This document shows, piece by piece, positions 32,609 through 46,336 of a stretch of 64,000 bases of DNA (positions are counted from its first letter, which is position 1; each line of letters opens with the position of its first letter). The notes under the pieces are model-generated. The model was not told the DNA's origin and did not search any database. It saw only the letters and a list, made by a program, of their open reading frames with translations. This DNA comes from Paraspadella gotoi (Eukaryota > Chaetognatha): positions 13,164,813 to 13,228,812 of the forward strand of contig CM119264.1 in NCBI GenBank assembly GCA_051294375.1. The letters run 5' to 3'. The translations under genes and the position numbers were made by a program.

Positions 32609-33953
32609 CTCTCCTCCTCCTCCTCCTCCCCCTCTCCAGCTGCTCATCCTTGCTCTCCTCCTCCTGCTTCATGCCTCCTTTCCATCTCTTACCTTCCTCA
32701 AATTTTTCCCCCATCTATCCCGGCTCCCCTTCCCTACTCCCCCCCTCTCCCCCCCTTCCTCCCTCATTCCACGGACTTCCAATGAAAATGCGACGGATGG
32801 ATGGATAATCCTTCAATACTAGAGATAACCGTCCTCAATTACAGAATGGCGAGCCCAGCAGATGTTCCGGTTCTCACACTCGTTTCTAACGGCGAGTCTA
32901 ATAGGAGTCGGTTGTCCTGAGGAATATTCCCTTTAAATAATCGTCGTAACAAAATTAGTTTTATACTTGAGAACGAACTTCCTCATTCAAAAACTGTCAC
33001 ATTCTGACGCTCGCGACGGTAATTCTTGAATTATTTTATAAAAACATTAGCAACCATCCGCTTTTACAATTTTTTTTTTTTTTAAAATTCCAAAATTAAA
33101 ATTCGGAGTTACCGCATATCGCTCAAGTTCGGTGGCGCATTTTGTTTACGACTAGGTGGTGCTATTTGCCTTGACCTAATTTTGCTTCTTAAAAAGTAAG
33201 TTTATAATAAATGTCGTCGTCGTCATCGTCGGTCATCATCGTCGTCGTCGTCCGTTCTGCGATGCTCCGTTACCACTCCGTTACGCCTAGCGACGAGCGG
33301 CGCAATAAGAATTTTCGGGTCTGGAAATTTTAGGGATTAGTTATGCTTTGTTTATTTTTTTTCTGTTTTTTCATTTTTTCTCGGCGGAAACAGCTGTCCG
33401 CCGAATCCTCTGGGTCTCAAGAGGATTTCAACGCGTGAAACTGTTACGCCGGGGATTTTTTTATCGGGTCGTCCGAAGAGTCGTCGTAGACCCTTCTTCG
33501 TGGTCGTCGTGTCGTTGACTTTTCGTGGGTCCGTCCGTCGGTGCGTTGACTTCTTCGTCGTCACGTCGTTGACCTTCTTCGTCGTCGTCGTTTGACTTCT
33601 TCGTCGTCGTCCGTCGTCGTTGACTCTTCGTGGTCCGTTGTCCGTCCGTCGTCCGTCGTCGTCGTCGTCGTCGCTGGCCAAATTCTTTGGCTTTAAGCCG
33701 CATTCGCCGACGACAATGACTGACCCGAAACCGCACTGCGCAGCCGAGCACCGGCTCAACGACTACCCACCAGCCCGACCGAAACGACAGACCGACACAT
33801 TCGGCGCCACTGGCCAGCCACAATTCTTCGCCGCTCATCCTCGCACGCCTCACCGAATCACTGAGGCGAGTTACGTTCTAATCGAATATCACACAGTATT
33901 TCACGCCTTTTCCCCGAAATCGAGGAATGTTAGATAGAGAGAGAGGTGAGGAA
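32609..33953. other. Intergenic, with (GTC)n-rich tract
   Basis: CT-rich sequence at 32600-32770, then AT-rich filler, then GTC/GTT repeats at 33210-33255 and 33480-33672. The long Arg/Asp/Thr-rich frames across the latter are repeat translations. This stretch has no counterpart after the right copy of segment 2. Confidence 0.65.
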
Positions 33954-33978
33954 NNNNNNNNNNNNNNNNNNNNNNNNN
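33954..33978. other. 25-N assembly gap
   Basis: Twenty-five Ns at the left edge of the second copy of segment 2. Confidence 0.95.
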
Positions 33979-34268
33979 AAAAAAAGAGAGAGATGAAAAA
34001 GTGCCATATGAATCGGGGAATTTACATATCAAAACTTGAGTTCGGAAAACATGCTCTTTCATTATCTTCTCTCTTTCAGCATCTCTCTCTATATCTCTCT
34101 CTTGGTCTCTCTGTCTCTCCCACCTAGTCCCGTCTTATCTATTTTTAATTCTCTTACTTAAAAAAACCCAAAAATTCGAGACTAAAATCTCTTCTACTTT
34201 CTATCATCTATATTTTGCTAACTTCGTAAACACTAAGCGATTTCAACGGAATCATTCGAATCGTGGAA

Positions 34269-37200
34269 TCAGACTTTTTCCGTAGAGGAACCCGCCCGTG
34301 CTTGGGCGGGACGTCGCAAACTTTGCCGCCGTCTTGGGTGAGGCTATGGCACCGGCGATGTAGGGAGTCCCGCTGATTCCGAAAGTGTAGGCCGGAGCTC
34401 TGGGGTGAGGCGATGTGAACGGGGACGAGTGTTTGCGGTGCGTGAAAGAGAAGTGACATTTTCGAATAAAAAACCCTTTTTATTTAATTACGTTATTAAA
34501 ACTTTGTCTATAATATATTATTTCTTTGTCTTTGTATTGGTTTTATCAATTTTTTGTAGATTGCTCCAAGATGTCACACTTATGTCACCATGTTGCCATC
34601 ACCTCACCTTCCTTCACCCCGCCCTTCTCACCGTTTCCTGTGAGTGTCGTAAGACTTGAGCGAGTGAGCCGCGGGTCCGGGCGATCGAGAAATGAGTGGC
34701 ATCGGGCGAAGAGGACGCCATCGAGTACGAGGGGGCGTTGGATTTGTGGCGGGTCTTGCCAAACTGAGTCGGGAGGTTAGGAAAATTAATAAAAAAAAAA
34801 AAACTTACTTAATAATAGATTTTATTTAAAAAATATTAACATTAGTTTAATCGCGGCAAAACTCACAGGCGGCAGCATGTACTGATTCGGCCCAACGGGA
34901 CAGACATAGGGACGAAAGATCGGGCTTGTGGGCGACCACAGGATTGGGTCCTTCTGTGGCGTCTTGTATCTGCTTACTCGGAAATCTGAAGTGACAGAGA
35001 GAGGGAGAGGGAGAGAGAGAGAGAGAGAGAGAGAAGAGAGAGAGGAGAGAGAGAGGAGAGAGAGAGAGAGAGGAGGAGAGAGAAGAGAGAGAGAGAAAAG
35101 ATTAAGAGGGTTAATATGTTACTTCAAGGCCACACTACCTTCTCATTTCAAACTTACTTGTTATGGGATAGTAGTTTGGCCCAGGAACATATGACCGACC
35201 CTGACGAATTGGTCCTGTCTTATGGACCATAGGGTTCACGAGAATAATTGGTCACGTGATGTTTCATGATCGAAGGCGCCGTGGGATCTAGGGAGCTGAA
35301 AAGGTCAAAACGTTCGAGTCAAAGAATATTTAATACGAATTAAATTTAAAGGAATTTTTTCAAACCCCGCGCATTCTCGGAAGGACTCACGAGGTGTGAT
35401 GAATGGGTGTTCCTCTCCAATCGGTCCTTAAAAAGAAAGTGCGGTCCTCCTACGCGGCCGTAACGCGTCATCAGGGGATCCTGATGAGAAAATTAAGGGA
35501 GACGGGACAAAAGAGAGAACGGGAAAGTATGAAGAAGGGAAAATAAGAAAAAGCAGCCATGGCTCACCCGTTAGTGGCATCGATCGGAACCAAAATGGGA
35601 AAAAAAAAAGAATAAACAACACCGATCGAATTCCGATACGATATGATAACATAAAAAACAAGAACCATAACTAACATGATCATGACCGGCCGGACCGGCG
35701 CCGATCGATCCTGCGTCGGCCCCGCGCAAATCCGTGGCCATGTAGTGCGTAGGGAACGTCCGCCTCGAGAGAGAGAGAGAAAAAGGAAATTCTCATTCTC
35801 ATGGCCTGCGAAGATGGTTCACCAGTGGAATTTCCACCCCGGACTTACTTGGTAGATGGGGGCGTCGGGCAACTGCGGCATGTCGTATCTGCCCGGACCT
35901 GGGAGACCGTACATCTCGGCCGTCGCAGGCCGAGAGGCTGGCCGACACGCCCGTCGCGGTTTCCCTGCAGAGAGCAAGATCGCGAGAGAAATGGCGCGTG
36001 GCGCGCATTTTAAAACCGAGGCTCGAAATTAAATTTAATCTTTTTACGATTCTCCCAACCTTGGGCTGCATCCACATTGGCCCTCCGTAGGGTTGATTCA
36101 CCGTCCCATTGGCCGAGAGGTCTTGACACTTGTGACTCTCGTTCTGGTTTTCGAATCGTAGTTCGCGGAGAAGCGTTGAAGTTGACGTCGTCATTGTCAA
36201 CTTCGCTCGAAATCGTCGAGCCGGTCCCAACTGCTCGATTGTATTAGAAATACAAGGGAAAATATATAAATTGGGGCAACAATGAACGCATATTTAAACT
36301 TTAGTTGGAATCGCTTATATTAACTGATATTTAAATTGTAAATTTTTTTTCAATTTCCTTTTTTTCTAAAGACATTTCAACGCTCATACAATTATAATTA
36401 GTTCAAAGTCCTTCATTCGAAACTGAACTTTTCCTGTCGTTCCGCTATTCTTTTTCTTATCGAACTTGGTCTCCGAAGATTGTCGTCTCGCTTGACGAGG
36501 CTGTTGAGCCTGTCGAATTTTTTCCCTTTCCTTTTTTTCGCGAGGCAGCATTCGTTATCGTTGCTGCTCCACTGTTTCGTCAGAGTCTTGCTGGGCGACT
36601 TTTGTGTTTTACTGAAACGAAATTGACTTAGTAATTAAAAAAGTTGAAATCAAAGTGTGTATCAAGAGAGAGCAGAGCTTTCTCGATTAAGTATTGCTAA
36701 CGAATTCCCTTGTCACCATGGTCTTCTTTGTCACTTTTTCTTGCTGAATGTTACTTTCGTCTACATTTGAAAAAGGTTTAGGGTTAAGTAATAAGTATAA
36801 GTTTTCTATCAATTCAATATGAACGTTTAATTTTTTTTCAAAGGTTGAGATAAATTCAGTATTATCGCAATTAAATCTTTGTTGTCCCCATTACTTACCC
36901 CTTGTCCTCCTTCTTCCTTTCGGTCGCAAATATTCGACTGCTGCAGCGAATTTGCCTCACTTGTCCGCAGCGTATTCCGCGCCGCGCCAGAACCAGACAA
37001 CGGAGACAAATTGTAGTTTCCATGAGGCGTTGGGATTTTTCCTTTCGCTGACGTATGGATCGGAATTGGTTTCATTTGATAATTCGGTTTTGAGACAATA
37101 CTTTCGATCATGATTATTTGACGTTTAAAGACTTGAAACGAAAATATTCATTGTTTCAAAGAATCTGAATTCAATTATCAGTTCGGGAGTTGTTTAGACT

Positions 37201-37666
37201 TAGAGATGTTCAATATTCGCCCCAAGCCCAAACATCATTCACCTGAGTGAATGAGGGGTGAGGGTGTGAACTCTTATAAACCCCCGACGGTGACGTCGTA
37301 GCTCTTCTTCCCATCTGTTTCTCGGGGGTGGAGACGGGGGTCACGATCGACGGAAGCTTCTCTACTTCCATTGCGCCCTGATTCATGTTCGACACGACCA
37401 TGGCCAACTCCGTCTGAAAACCGCTCCTCCTTGGGCGGCGTCTGCGACGAGAGGGCCGGCGTCGGCGGCGCTCTCCGGCGTCGGTCGCTCCGTCTGTTCG
37501 ACGGACGAGGCCGAGACCGGGTTGGAGACGGTTGTGGGGAGTCGGCGTCGGGCTCCGAGTTTGGACCGCGGTCTTGAGGGGCGTTTGCCGGTCGAGCGAC
37601 GGCGTTATTGTCGGCCCGGATTCGCTCGTTGATCCCTCGACGTCATTTTTTCTCATTTTCGCTCAT
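34269..37666 (-). pseudogene. Second, frameshifted copy of the STPGR gene
   Basis: The minus-strand start (37666) and stop (34269-34271) of the 12-exon gene can be found again, with all introns in the same places, so this is not a processed copy. Exons carry single-base gains and losses: for example, the first exon changes frame within its first 20 codons, and the last exon loses two bases and gains one before the stop. An exon near 35880-35960 has a small replaced block. Errors sit mostly in short homopolymers and are as common in introns as in exons. That fits raw long-read error or an unpolished haplotype better than decay of a real duplicate. Confidence 0.7.
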
Positions 37667-38699
37667 TTTTTTTCAATTCCTTTTTTGGGGGTGGAAGTAA
37701 AGTCATTATTTACTCAATAATTACTCATTAATCATTACCATTAACCAAGAATTATAAACGCCTTTTTCAAACCCCTCCCTTCACCAAAAAAAAATGTACC
37801 TGATAAATTTCCTCCATAAACTTGGAACAACTACTTAAATCCACCTTTTTAAAAAAAATGTATTTTCAAGTTATCGAATTATCTACGAAAAAAAATTGAA
37901 TTTCGCCAATTATATGCGTTTCATCGAAAAAGTATGGACGTAGTTTTTGAAAGATTAAGATGGAGAAATTGATTTATTTGCTAATTGAATTGTTGACCTC
38001 CTAAGCCGAATATAAATATATAAAGCCGAATGTAACAGGTTAAAAAGCAAAACGTCCAAGGAATCTGAAAAACCCCAAGGGGGGAATCCTTCTGCTCTCT
38101 TTTTTTTTTCTTTAAGGTTTGAACGATGTCCAGACAATCGAGTCGTCGCCGTCTCACTCTTGAAAACGAAAAAAAAAAACCCAGCGACTTTATGGATGTA
38201 TGCAAATTGATTTTTAGTCTGGTTTCTTCTCTTTCAATCTTCTTTTCTACACACCCTCTTTCTCTTCTCCATATCGACTTCTGCTCTTGTATTATCCCAA
38301 AAAAATGTTTTTCCCCGCCTCCAAAAATGTCACAAGTTTCGCTTGCCATCTCAATCCATTAGTCGGAAGTAAAGTTTATTATCTGCGACAATAACATCGT
38401 CTTCAAATATATTTTCTCTGAAGAGAGAGATAGACAGACAGCAGATTAGAGATATAACTTACCAAACAATAGTATCGTTTGTTTCCGTCGCATAATGCGA
38501 CCCAAACAACAAAACCATGGAAAAAAGTTGGCAGATATCGGAGAGGAAAGAATGGAATAAATAAATAAAGAAACAAAATATCGGGGAAGTAAAGGGCAAA
38601 AATTCTATTTCCTCATCGACGAAATTTGGTGTATCGAGTAAGAAAAAAAAAGAAAGAATGAAAGGGAGAAAGAAAAAAAGAAATAAAGAAAGAAAGAAA

Positions 38700-38764
<65 letters not shown>

Positions 38765-39798
38765 AACGAAAGAAAGAAACGAAAGTAAGAAAGAAAGAAA
38801 CGAAGAAATAGAAAATAAAAAACCGAAGAAAGATGAGAAAAAAAGATAAAATAAAAGATAAAAAGAATAAACGCCGCCGCAGCATCTGTTTTGCGCTGCT
38901 GCCGCCGCTGCCCCGCTTTCTTTCGTCTTTTTTTTTTTAAGATTCCATCAGAAAACGTGTCCTCTTTCGCCCCGATCTTGTTTCCCGGTGATTCCATCCC
39001 ATTTCCGGAAAAGCAATCGCTTGTCTCTTCGCTCTTTGCGCACGATCGTAGCTTCGATGTCACGATTTAAACTCTCCCCTAATCCTCCTCATCCCTCCTA
39101 CTCCCCCCTCACTCCTCCTACTCCTCCTCATATAGTGAAGCGCCTTTTTCGACCACTTTTCGACTCGCAAACGGTCGAAAAGTCGCTGCGACTGATTTTA
39201 CTGGTCGAAAAGTCGAATTCGACTGATAATCAGTCGAATTAATGGAGGAGCGTGAATTCATTGAAGACTCTCTGGTCGAATTCGACTCGGAATTGGTCAA
39301 CGACATCAAATATGATGAGCTCTTTCTCTCTCGTTCTCTTCTCTCTCTTCACTCTCTCTTTCACTCTCTCTCTTTCTCTCTTTCTCTTTCTCTCTTTCTC
39401 TCTTTGTATTTCTCTCTCTTTCTCTCGCTAATTGCCAATGTAGTAAAAAATTAAAAATAAATTCTTATGAATGAATTCATACATGTAAATAATTTATAAT
39501 GTAGAAGACGAAAATACGGGAAAATAAATGTAGGGAAAAAGGTGAAGGATTGTGACGATGTAGAGAAGTAGAAATTCAATTTAAAAACGATATTTGCTCA
39601 TTTGCTAAATTAAAGATGAATTCATATGAATAAATTCATACATAAATTCAATCAGTCTGTTTCGGTTAAAATAAGAATTATATTGTTGATGATATTAAGA
39701 AATGAATTCATATAGATGAATTCGTATCAAAAATCTAAGACTTGAAATCAACAAGCATTTTCTAATGTAAATAATTCTCATGAAAGAATTTACTAAGT

Positions 39799-40090
39799 AT
39801 CAACTTGCATAATATTTTTAACTAACATATTTTTTTCAACTTGCATAATATTTTCACTTGTATAATTTTTTCCACTTGCATAATTTTTTCAACTTGTATA
39901 ATTTTTTAAACTTGCATAATATTTTTACTGCATAATTTTTTACATGCATAATCTTTTTAACTTGTATAATATTTTTAACTTGTATAATTTTTCAACTTGC
40001 ATAATTTTTTCCAACTTTTATCATTTTTTTAACATGTTATGATTTTTTTTAACCTTGTATAATTTTTTTACACTTGCATAATTTTTTCTT
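39799..40090. repeat. AT-rich minisatellite, expanded copy
   Basis: Same 17-base unit as 31551-31745, with about five more units and more sequence variation. Confidence 0.85.
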
Positions 40091-40683
40091 TTAATTTCAT
40101 TTCCATTGCAAAATTACATCGAACACACATCTCAATCCAAAGTTTATTGAAAGATTGTAAACATCAGTCAGAAGAAGAAGTGTCATCAACTCTAAACTTT
40201 GGTCTCTGACTTTAAAGTCTTAAACTCCTACTATATACTATTGGTTAAACCAATTCAAAATTTTCTTGCACCAATCGATAGCTCTTTAAAAGTGAAATTA
40301 AAATTAAAAAGTGTATTAAAGCTAACTTTTTTTGCACTGCAGTTCCTTTCCTGATTACAACAAAATAATTTGATAAGTGAATCTGATAGTGAATTCATTA
40401 TAGTAGGGGATTTTTTCTCATCAAATTGATCGGTCAATTAGTAGTGTCTCTTTAATGTTTTTATCAGTGTATGCGGAAGAATAGTTTTTTACTAGCAAAT
40501 GAATTCATGTATAAATTCACCTCATGAATTAACCCATGATTTGATAAGTGAATCTGAATAGTGAATTCATTACAGTGGGGGATATTTTTCATAAAATTGA
40601 TCGGTAAATTAGTTAGTAACTCTTCAAATGTTTTTATCAAGGAATCTGAGGAATAGTTTTCTTACTGGAAGGATGATTCTGTA

Positions 40684-41263
40684 TGTTGCACGGCCGGAGG
40701 TTCGCCACAGCGTGATCAGAGGGCGTGAAACTTGGAGTGTCACGGTCCTAAGTAGAGAAGTAGCCAAGGATTAGTCTTTGGTTTGACGGGCGCAGGAAGG
40801 CGTACCGGTAGATTTATTGATGTATTATTTGATGATCATAATTGGGCAGAATAATATCAGTTAATTCAGATTTTGGTTTTTCTTCAAATGTGAAATAATG
40901 TACTTCAGTTACATTTGAGATTTGAGTAAACAAGGATTAAACATTGGTGAAAATCAATCTATTTGAATCAGATTCAACAACAGAATGGCAATCTTAGGTT
41001 TTACATCAATAAAGTAAAACATTCAGTGAACAAAACGGGAATTAAACATGGGTGACATCTTCTGTTAACAAGATTATCTTTTGAAAACAAAAGTCTTTAG
41101 TTCTTGAATTAAATCTTTAAGAAGAGGATTTTGTCTTGACATTGTGGCCATCTGTTGCAACGGACCAGTAGTTCTTTTGTTCTCCAGAAAAAATTGACGG
41201 GGTTTCAATCCCGGAGGCATGAGTGTTGATCTATTTTGATTTCACCTTGTCAAGTGGGCCGCA
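40684..41263 (-). repeat. LTR (3' LTR in element orientation)
   Basis: 580 bases, from TGTTGCACGG to GGGCCGCA on the plus strand, thus TG...CA on both strands. It aligns with 46337-46882 throughout, including GAGGTTCGCCACAGCGTGA and TGTCACGGTCCTAAGTAG. Outside it at 40680-40683 lies TGTA, which matches the target duplication. Inside, at 41264-41273, the complement reads as a purine tract (CAGGGGGCA). Confidence 0.8.
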
Positions 41264-42099
41264 TGCCCCCTGTTAATATATTGGGGGTTTTTATATTAAT
41301 ATGTAGTTTGTAGTCACTGAGTAACGTGTATTGTAAAATAAATAATAGGTTAATATATAGAGTATATAAAGAATGAGATGCTTAACAGTAATAAATCAAT
41401 TAAAGACCAACGAAAAGAAAAAAAAAATATGCTTTAAAATTTGAAATGACGGGTTTAATAATATAACAATTATATACAAGGGCCGTTCTCGTTCTGGATT
41501 TTCTGTCTTCGTAACAATCTCCTTCAGTAGGATTGCGTGGTTGGGCGTTTGTTTGTTTGTTTTGTTGTTTTTTGTTGTCGGTAGTTTCGAGAAGTTGGAG
41601 AAGTTTCGAGTTATCGCTCGCAAGTTTCACGTGTTGGTCATTTGGTTTATTTTTCGAGGTTTGTTGTTGTTGTTGTTGTTTTCCTCGGACGGAGAAGGAT
41701 CTTGTTGGACGTCGGAAGGGCTGGGAGACAGCGGGAAGTATGGTGGAAAAGGTGGAGGTGATTGGGGAAGGTTTGGGGGAAGTGTGGGGTTTGATTGTTG
41801 GAGGTAGGATGGGGGGGATGGAAGAGGAGGTGGAGGAGTTAGGAGGAGAGTGAGGAGGGCGGCGCGCTGAATTGCCCGTCGCTTATTCGGGGTCGTTATC
41901 CGTCGGCTGCTCTCGTGCTGCTGCTGGCGGCGTCCTGGTCGCTTTTTGGCGTGAGTTTCCGAGTTGTCGGTCCTCCGCCTGTCACTCACCCTGCTGGTTT
42001 GACTCGAGCAATGTTCATGTTTCTCTCCCTTTACTTGGTATGTCGATGGTCATGTTTAGGCCGTTTCGGTGTACGACGCGAGTAGGGGCCTCGTATGGG

Positions 42100-45060
42100 G
42101 GCCACCCAAGAGGGTTGCACCCTCCTCGTCGAATGAAAACGTATTGACGGAGTTCTACAAGCGGGGAGATGAACTGGGTCGCTGGTGGAGCGGTATGTCG
42201 TTGGTTGTGAGTCGGCGCTTTCTAGGCGAGCTTTGCAAGTTCGTTTCGGCCGTAGTGTTCAGCGGGAGTTGTTGTCGGCCTGGGCGTCGCAAGCTGCTTC
42301 CTGGAGACGCCTACACCTTCACCGAATATAAGTGGGCTGGCAGAGGGCTCCGACGTCTCCTTAACCGTTGTTCTGATTGCTAATATGCAGAGGAAGTTTC
42401 AGAACATGATTCTCTCTCGTCCTTCCCAAGCCGCCAATGGAGATTACAACTTCAGTTCGTCGGTGGATACCTTTCCACCATGCCGTGGACTGCGGGTGAT
42501 ACGCCGTCGTGGTGTTGGTTGTTTTATGCCCCATTGATCATCAGTTGACGGCAGTAAGTCGATGTAATTGGCTTCCTCCTGTCGGTTTGGTTATTACGAA
42601 GGCGGTCCCAAAGATGCTGATCCACTCGAGACTATGGCGTCGAGGATGGTGGCGTAAGTGTTCTTGATCGGAATGGCTGAGGCCATCTGAAAAACGGTCG
42701 ACGATTGTTTAGGGAGGTGAAAATACCAATTTGAATTTTGGCATTTAACGAGGTCGAATTATATGTTGAACGAACGAGGGTGGCACCTTGAATTCTCCAA
42801 ACTTCGGTACAAACGTGGGGGTATCTCTTGCCACTTTGGCAGTCCAAACAATCACGTGCCCATTTGTTTATCCTGGCGATACTAGTCCAGACGATTTTGC
42901 TGTAAACAAACGGCCTTCCGAGTTTGTTTCAACCCGGATTGGCCGAGGTCCATGAATTATGTTGAACATTTCGCGCAAGATGCTGGGCCGAATGGTCTTG
43001 CTGCATTCGAAGTCGCCAAAATGTCCTCGATTGCCTAATTTGTATTTTTCGGAAAGATTGTCCACCTGGCATCCTCTGCGATTTTTCTGAAAGTCAAGGA
43101 TCTAACGCGCCTGTTCTCGTGCCATCTGTTCGAATCTATCTCAAAATTGGTTGAGATGCGATGACAGTTGATGTCCCAGTCTGTTGGGTTTGAATCCTTT
43201 GTTCCATTTCTCATCGCTTGCTGCTCGGGGGTCCTGCGGCTGTTGTTTGCAGTTCTGACGAGTTGATTGTTGTACGCGTTGTTGGAGGAGTTGCTGTGGC
43301 CTTTTGCGGATGCTGGTTGAGGTTGTTTTGGCAGTTTTGTCCTCCTTTTTCTTCCAGCGTTGTCATTTGCGGCATTGTTGTTGACGTGGGTTGGGCGCGA
43401 GAACAACGCATCGGCCACCACGTTTGCCTTGGCCTTATAGAAACGAATGTTCCGTGGTAAATTCTGCGATCACAGACAGTTGGTACGATTGGTCGCAGTT
43501 TGTGGTTGATTTTCTTACGATTGCTGAGACTAAGCCCCCTCTGGTGGTCCGTGTAAATCGTGAGGGCCTTCTAACCTCAGTGTCGGAAGTGCCTCACGCT
43601 CTTAAGCTCCGTAAAGTCTCGGAAGGAGGGAGGGCCAGACAGTTTCTGATTTTTTGCAAGTTGGCGGAAAACCCACCCGAACTGCCAGCGTAGTTCCCAG
43701 CTTTTGGGCCCCGCTGTTCAAGACGCTCCACGGCGTGGTCTGACGCGTCAGTTGTTATGCACAGCTGAGCTCCTGTCGAGGTGGGCAGAATTGCCGCTGA
43801 ATCAAGCCTTCTTTATGGCTCAATGCGTCCTCGATGCCTCTGTCATTTAATGACTTGGGTTTTCCGCTTAGTGCCTCATAGAGGGGTGCCAACGATGTGC
43901 GACCTTGGTATGAACCTCCTGTAGAATTTAATCATACCAAGGAAGCGTTAATGCTCCTGATAATGTAGGCGATTGGTTCTTTTGAGGGTCTTTACTCACT
44001 CGGAGTGGGCGTACGCCATGCTTGTCCACTAGAATCCCAGAAACTCCAGTGATTCCTGACAAGTAGCTTTTTGGTGTTTACGACTAAACCTTTGATCCAA
44101 TGCCTGGAAACTCGCTCTAAAGTCTTGTGATGTTCTTCTGAGATGATGAGGCTACCAAGAATCGTCCAGGTTACGAAGTGGCGGGATGTCTCCCAGGATT
44201 TCTCCATAGTCCTGGAAAAATCCTGGCCGCGTTCTTGAGCCAAACGGGCAGCGGGGAAAACCTATAGGTCGAACGGGGTGATAACCGCCGTCTTTTTGAC
44301 ATCGTTGGTTCCACCGGGATCTGTGATAACCTTTTAGCAAGTCATTTTCGAAAAAATTGTTTTTTCCCTTCCAATTGTGCATTGAAATCGGTTAACAGTT
44401 TAACCGGATATCTGTCTTCAATTGTTTGTGCATTCAGGCATCGATAATCACCACAACATCTCCAACCGCCGTCAGGTTTTCGACACCACGTGGAGTGGCG
44501 ATGACCACTCTGACTTGCCTCTTTTCGCTATCCCAGTGAAACCATTCTCTCCACTCTCTTTTGGCACGGCGAGTTTTTCTCCGGATCCAATCTTCTGCTC
44601 GAGATGCAGGGGCGGCCTTCTGTTGGAATTGCATGGTGACGCCATGTTTTGGATTTTTAACTCAAAATTGGCGTGATAACGAGGGGAAGAATTCTAAAGC
44701 TGTAGAATTTTCGCCTTTACGATCGACGAAATTGACGTGGCTGAGCTTCTTTTGATGTTGAGCTGCGATCGCGAGTAGTCTCTGAGATCGAAAAGGAGAC
44801 CGCACTCGATGTTGGGGCTAGATAATTCTCAGCCAAGAAGTCGGCGCCGAGAATGTTTTGCTTAACGTTCGCGACGACGAACGATATTTGAATTTTCTGT
44901 TGCCCAATTGCACTGTTTTTTCTGTCTTCCATAACATTCGATGCGATCCATTGCCGCGAACTTCATCTGTGGATCTGGTCCACGGCTTCGTTGTTCGGCG
45001 TTGGAGGAACGATTGAGAGAAGTGCCCCGCCATCTACCAGCCACCTCGGTCCTGTCCCGG
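42100..45060 (-). pseudogene. Broken pol region of the retrotransposon
   Basis: Fragments lie in the right order in shifting frames on the minus strand. There is a protease-like LVDGGALLSIVPP near 45005-45060. Reverse transcriptase is marked by LLKGYH and FQDYGEILGDIP, then LDD, at 44152-44382. RNase H has an IYTDH-like start near 43540. VADAL marks the RNase H to integrase junction at 43410. Integrase is marked by DCLDCQSGK and a WP-containing core start near 42650-42850. The protease shows DGG where D(S/T)G is expected. The family is Ty3/mdg4, and the CLDCQ and VADALSR-type signatures suggest CsRn1-like. Frameshifts are spread evenly, as in the rest of this copy, so sequence error and true decay cannot be told apart. 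Confidence 0.7.
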
Positions 45061-45439
45061 CGTCCAAATGAATAGAAGGTCATTGGAAACCGGTAACGGG
45101 TTGCTCCTGGGGGACGGCTTTCACCTGCGCTCCCCCTTTGAATTCCCTCTTCTTTTTCGTCTCCTCGTATCTCGAGCAGCCAGGGGTCACAGACCACGCC
45201 TCGTCGCCGAATTTGATATGTTTGGCGAAAGTGTTTCAGCTGGGTTTACTTTTTTCCCTTCTGAGCTTTTTGTTGGCGTCGCTTGTTATTGGTTGTCTAC
45301 GCGAGTTTTGTCGACGGCATTGACGACTCTTCCAATTCTGATCAGAGTCGTCTTGATTCGTGGGTCCGCACGTTGCTAACAAGGGAGATGATTGGCGCAG
45401 CTTAAGATTACCGTCGATATCATAATGATGGTCGCAAGC

Positions 45440-46250
45440 TGGCAGAGTTCACTGGCCGTCAACTCGTCTGCCTGTCTTCCAGCTGGCGGCGTATTCTATG
45501 GGAAGTTCGCGGATGATTTTTTCTTTACGTACATCGTCAATATTGAGCGTCTTAGTCTTTTCCTCTAACTGGGCAAGAATCTTTGACGGGCTTCATGCGT
45601 CGACGTCGAGGGTGTCGAGAAGGTTGCGGCCTGTTGGCGCCGGGTGAGGCCCATATTCTCGGCGCAGATAGGCGAGGATTGGGCCAGGTTCTTCCGTCGT
45701 CTCGCCGAAAAGAATTGATTAATTTGGGATCGACGTTGATCCGATCTTTGATTCGAGATGTGCAACTTATTCTTTGATTGGTGACGCCGGCGCGCGTATA
45801 AGCGGCCTCGACTCTCTTAATCCATCTCGATGTTGCTGGAGTCAAATCCGGCAGGTCGGGTTTGCGATTAGAGGCTCGCTCTAGTGCGCGGGGGCGGCCG
45901 GCGAGGCGGCTCTGAGCTCGTCGTTTTCGCGCGTAGGTCCCTTGTGCGGCGCCAGCGGTCGTCGTCGGTTTCCATGACGGCTCCTCGAAGTTCCGCCTCG
46001 GCTGCTGAAAGTCGAGGAGGGGTGCGTCGGCGAAGATTGGCGATGTTGATCGTGAGCGTCGTCCCCGTCCGAATCCTAAAGGCGGCTGGAGTGTTGCCAG
46101 CCATCGTTGAGGGTTCCACGGCGTCGCGTTGAGCAGAGCGGAGGCGAGAACGAGTCGGGCCCCTCATGTCTCGTTGTCTTGGCTCCGTCAGTTGGGTGGA
46201 GAATTGGGGGGAGAGAAAAGGGGTGTGACGGATTGGGTGACTCACTTAAT
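45440..46250 (-). pseudogene. Broken gag region of the retrotransposon
   Basis: Between the 5' LTR and the protease, minus-strand frames at 45868-46245 and 45552-45845 read as Arg/Pro-rich sequence (ending MAGNTPAAFRIRTG) and then a segment with LTPATSRWIKRVEAAYTRAG, a plausible start of a capsid domain. A further piece near 45440-45540 reads RELPIEYAASWKT. The segments are in different frames. No CCHC knuckle was found. Confidence 0.5.
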
Positions 46251-46336
46251 TCGAATTCTTCACCCAATCTTACCTGGGAGGTTTGGTTCGCCAGTTTCTC
46301 CACTCGATAGTTGGTCCTGTCGCGCGGGTCTCACCA

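Noticed and set aside
33352-33937. Overlapping frames of 100-135 residues rich in Arg, Asp and Thr
   Set aside because: They follow the GTC/GTT trinucleotide repeat and have no homology I recognise.
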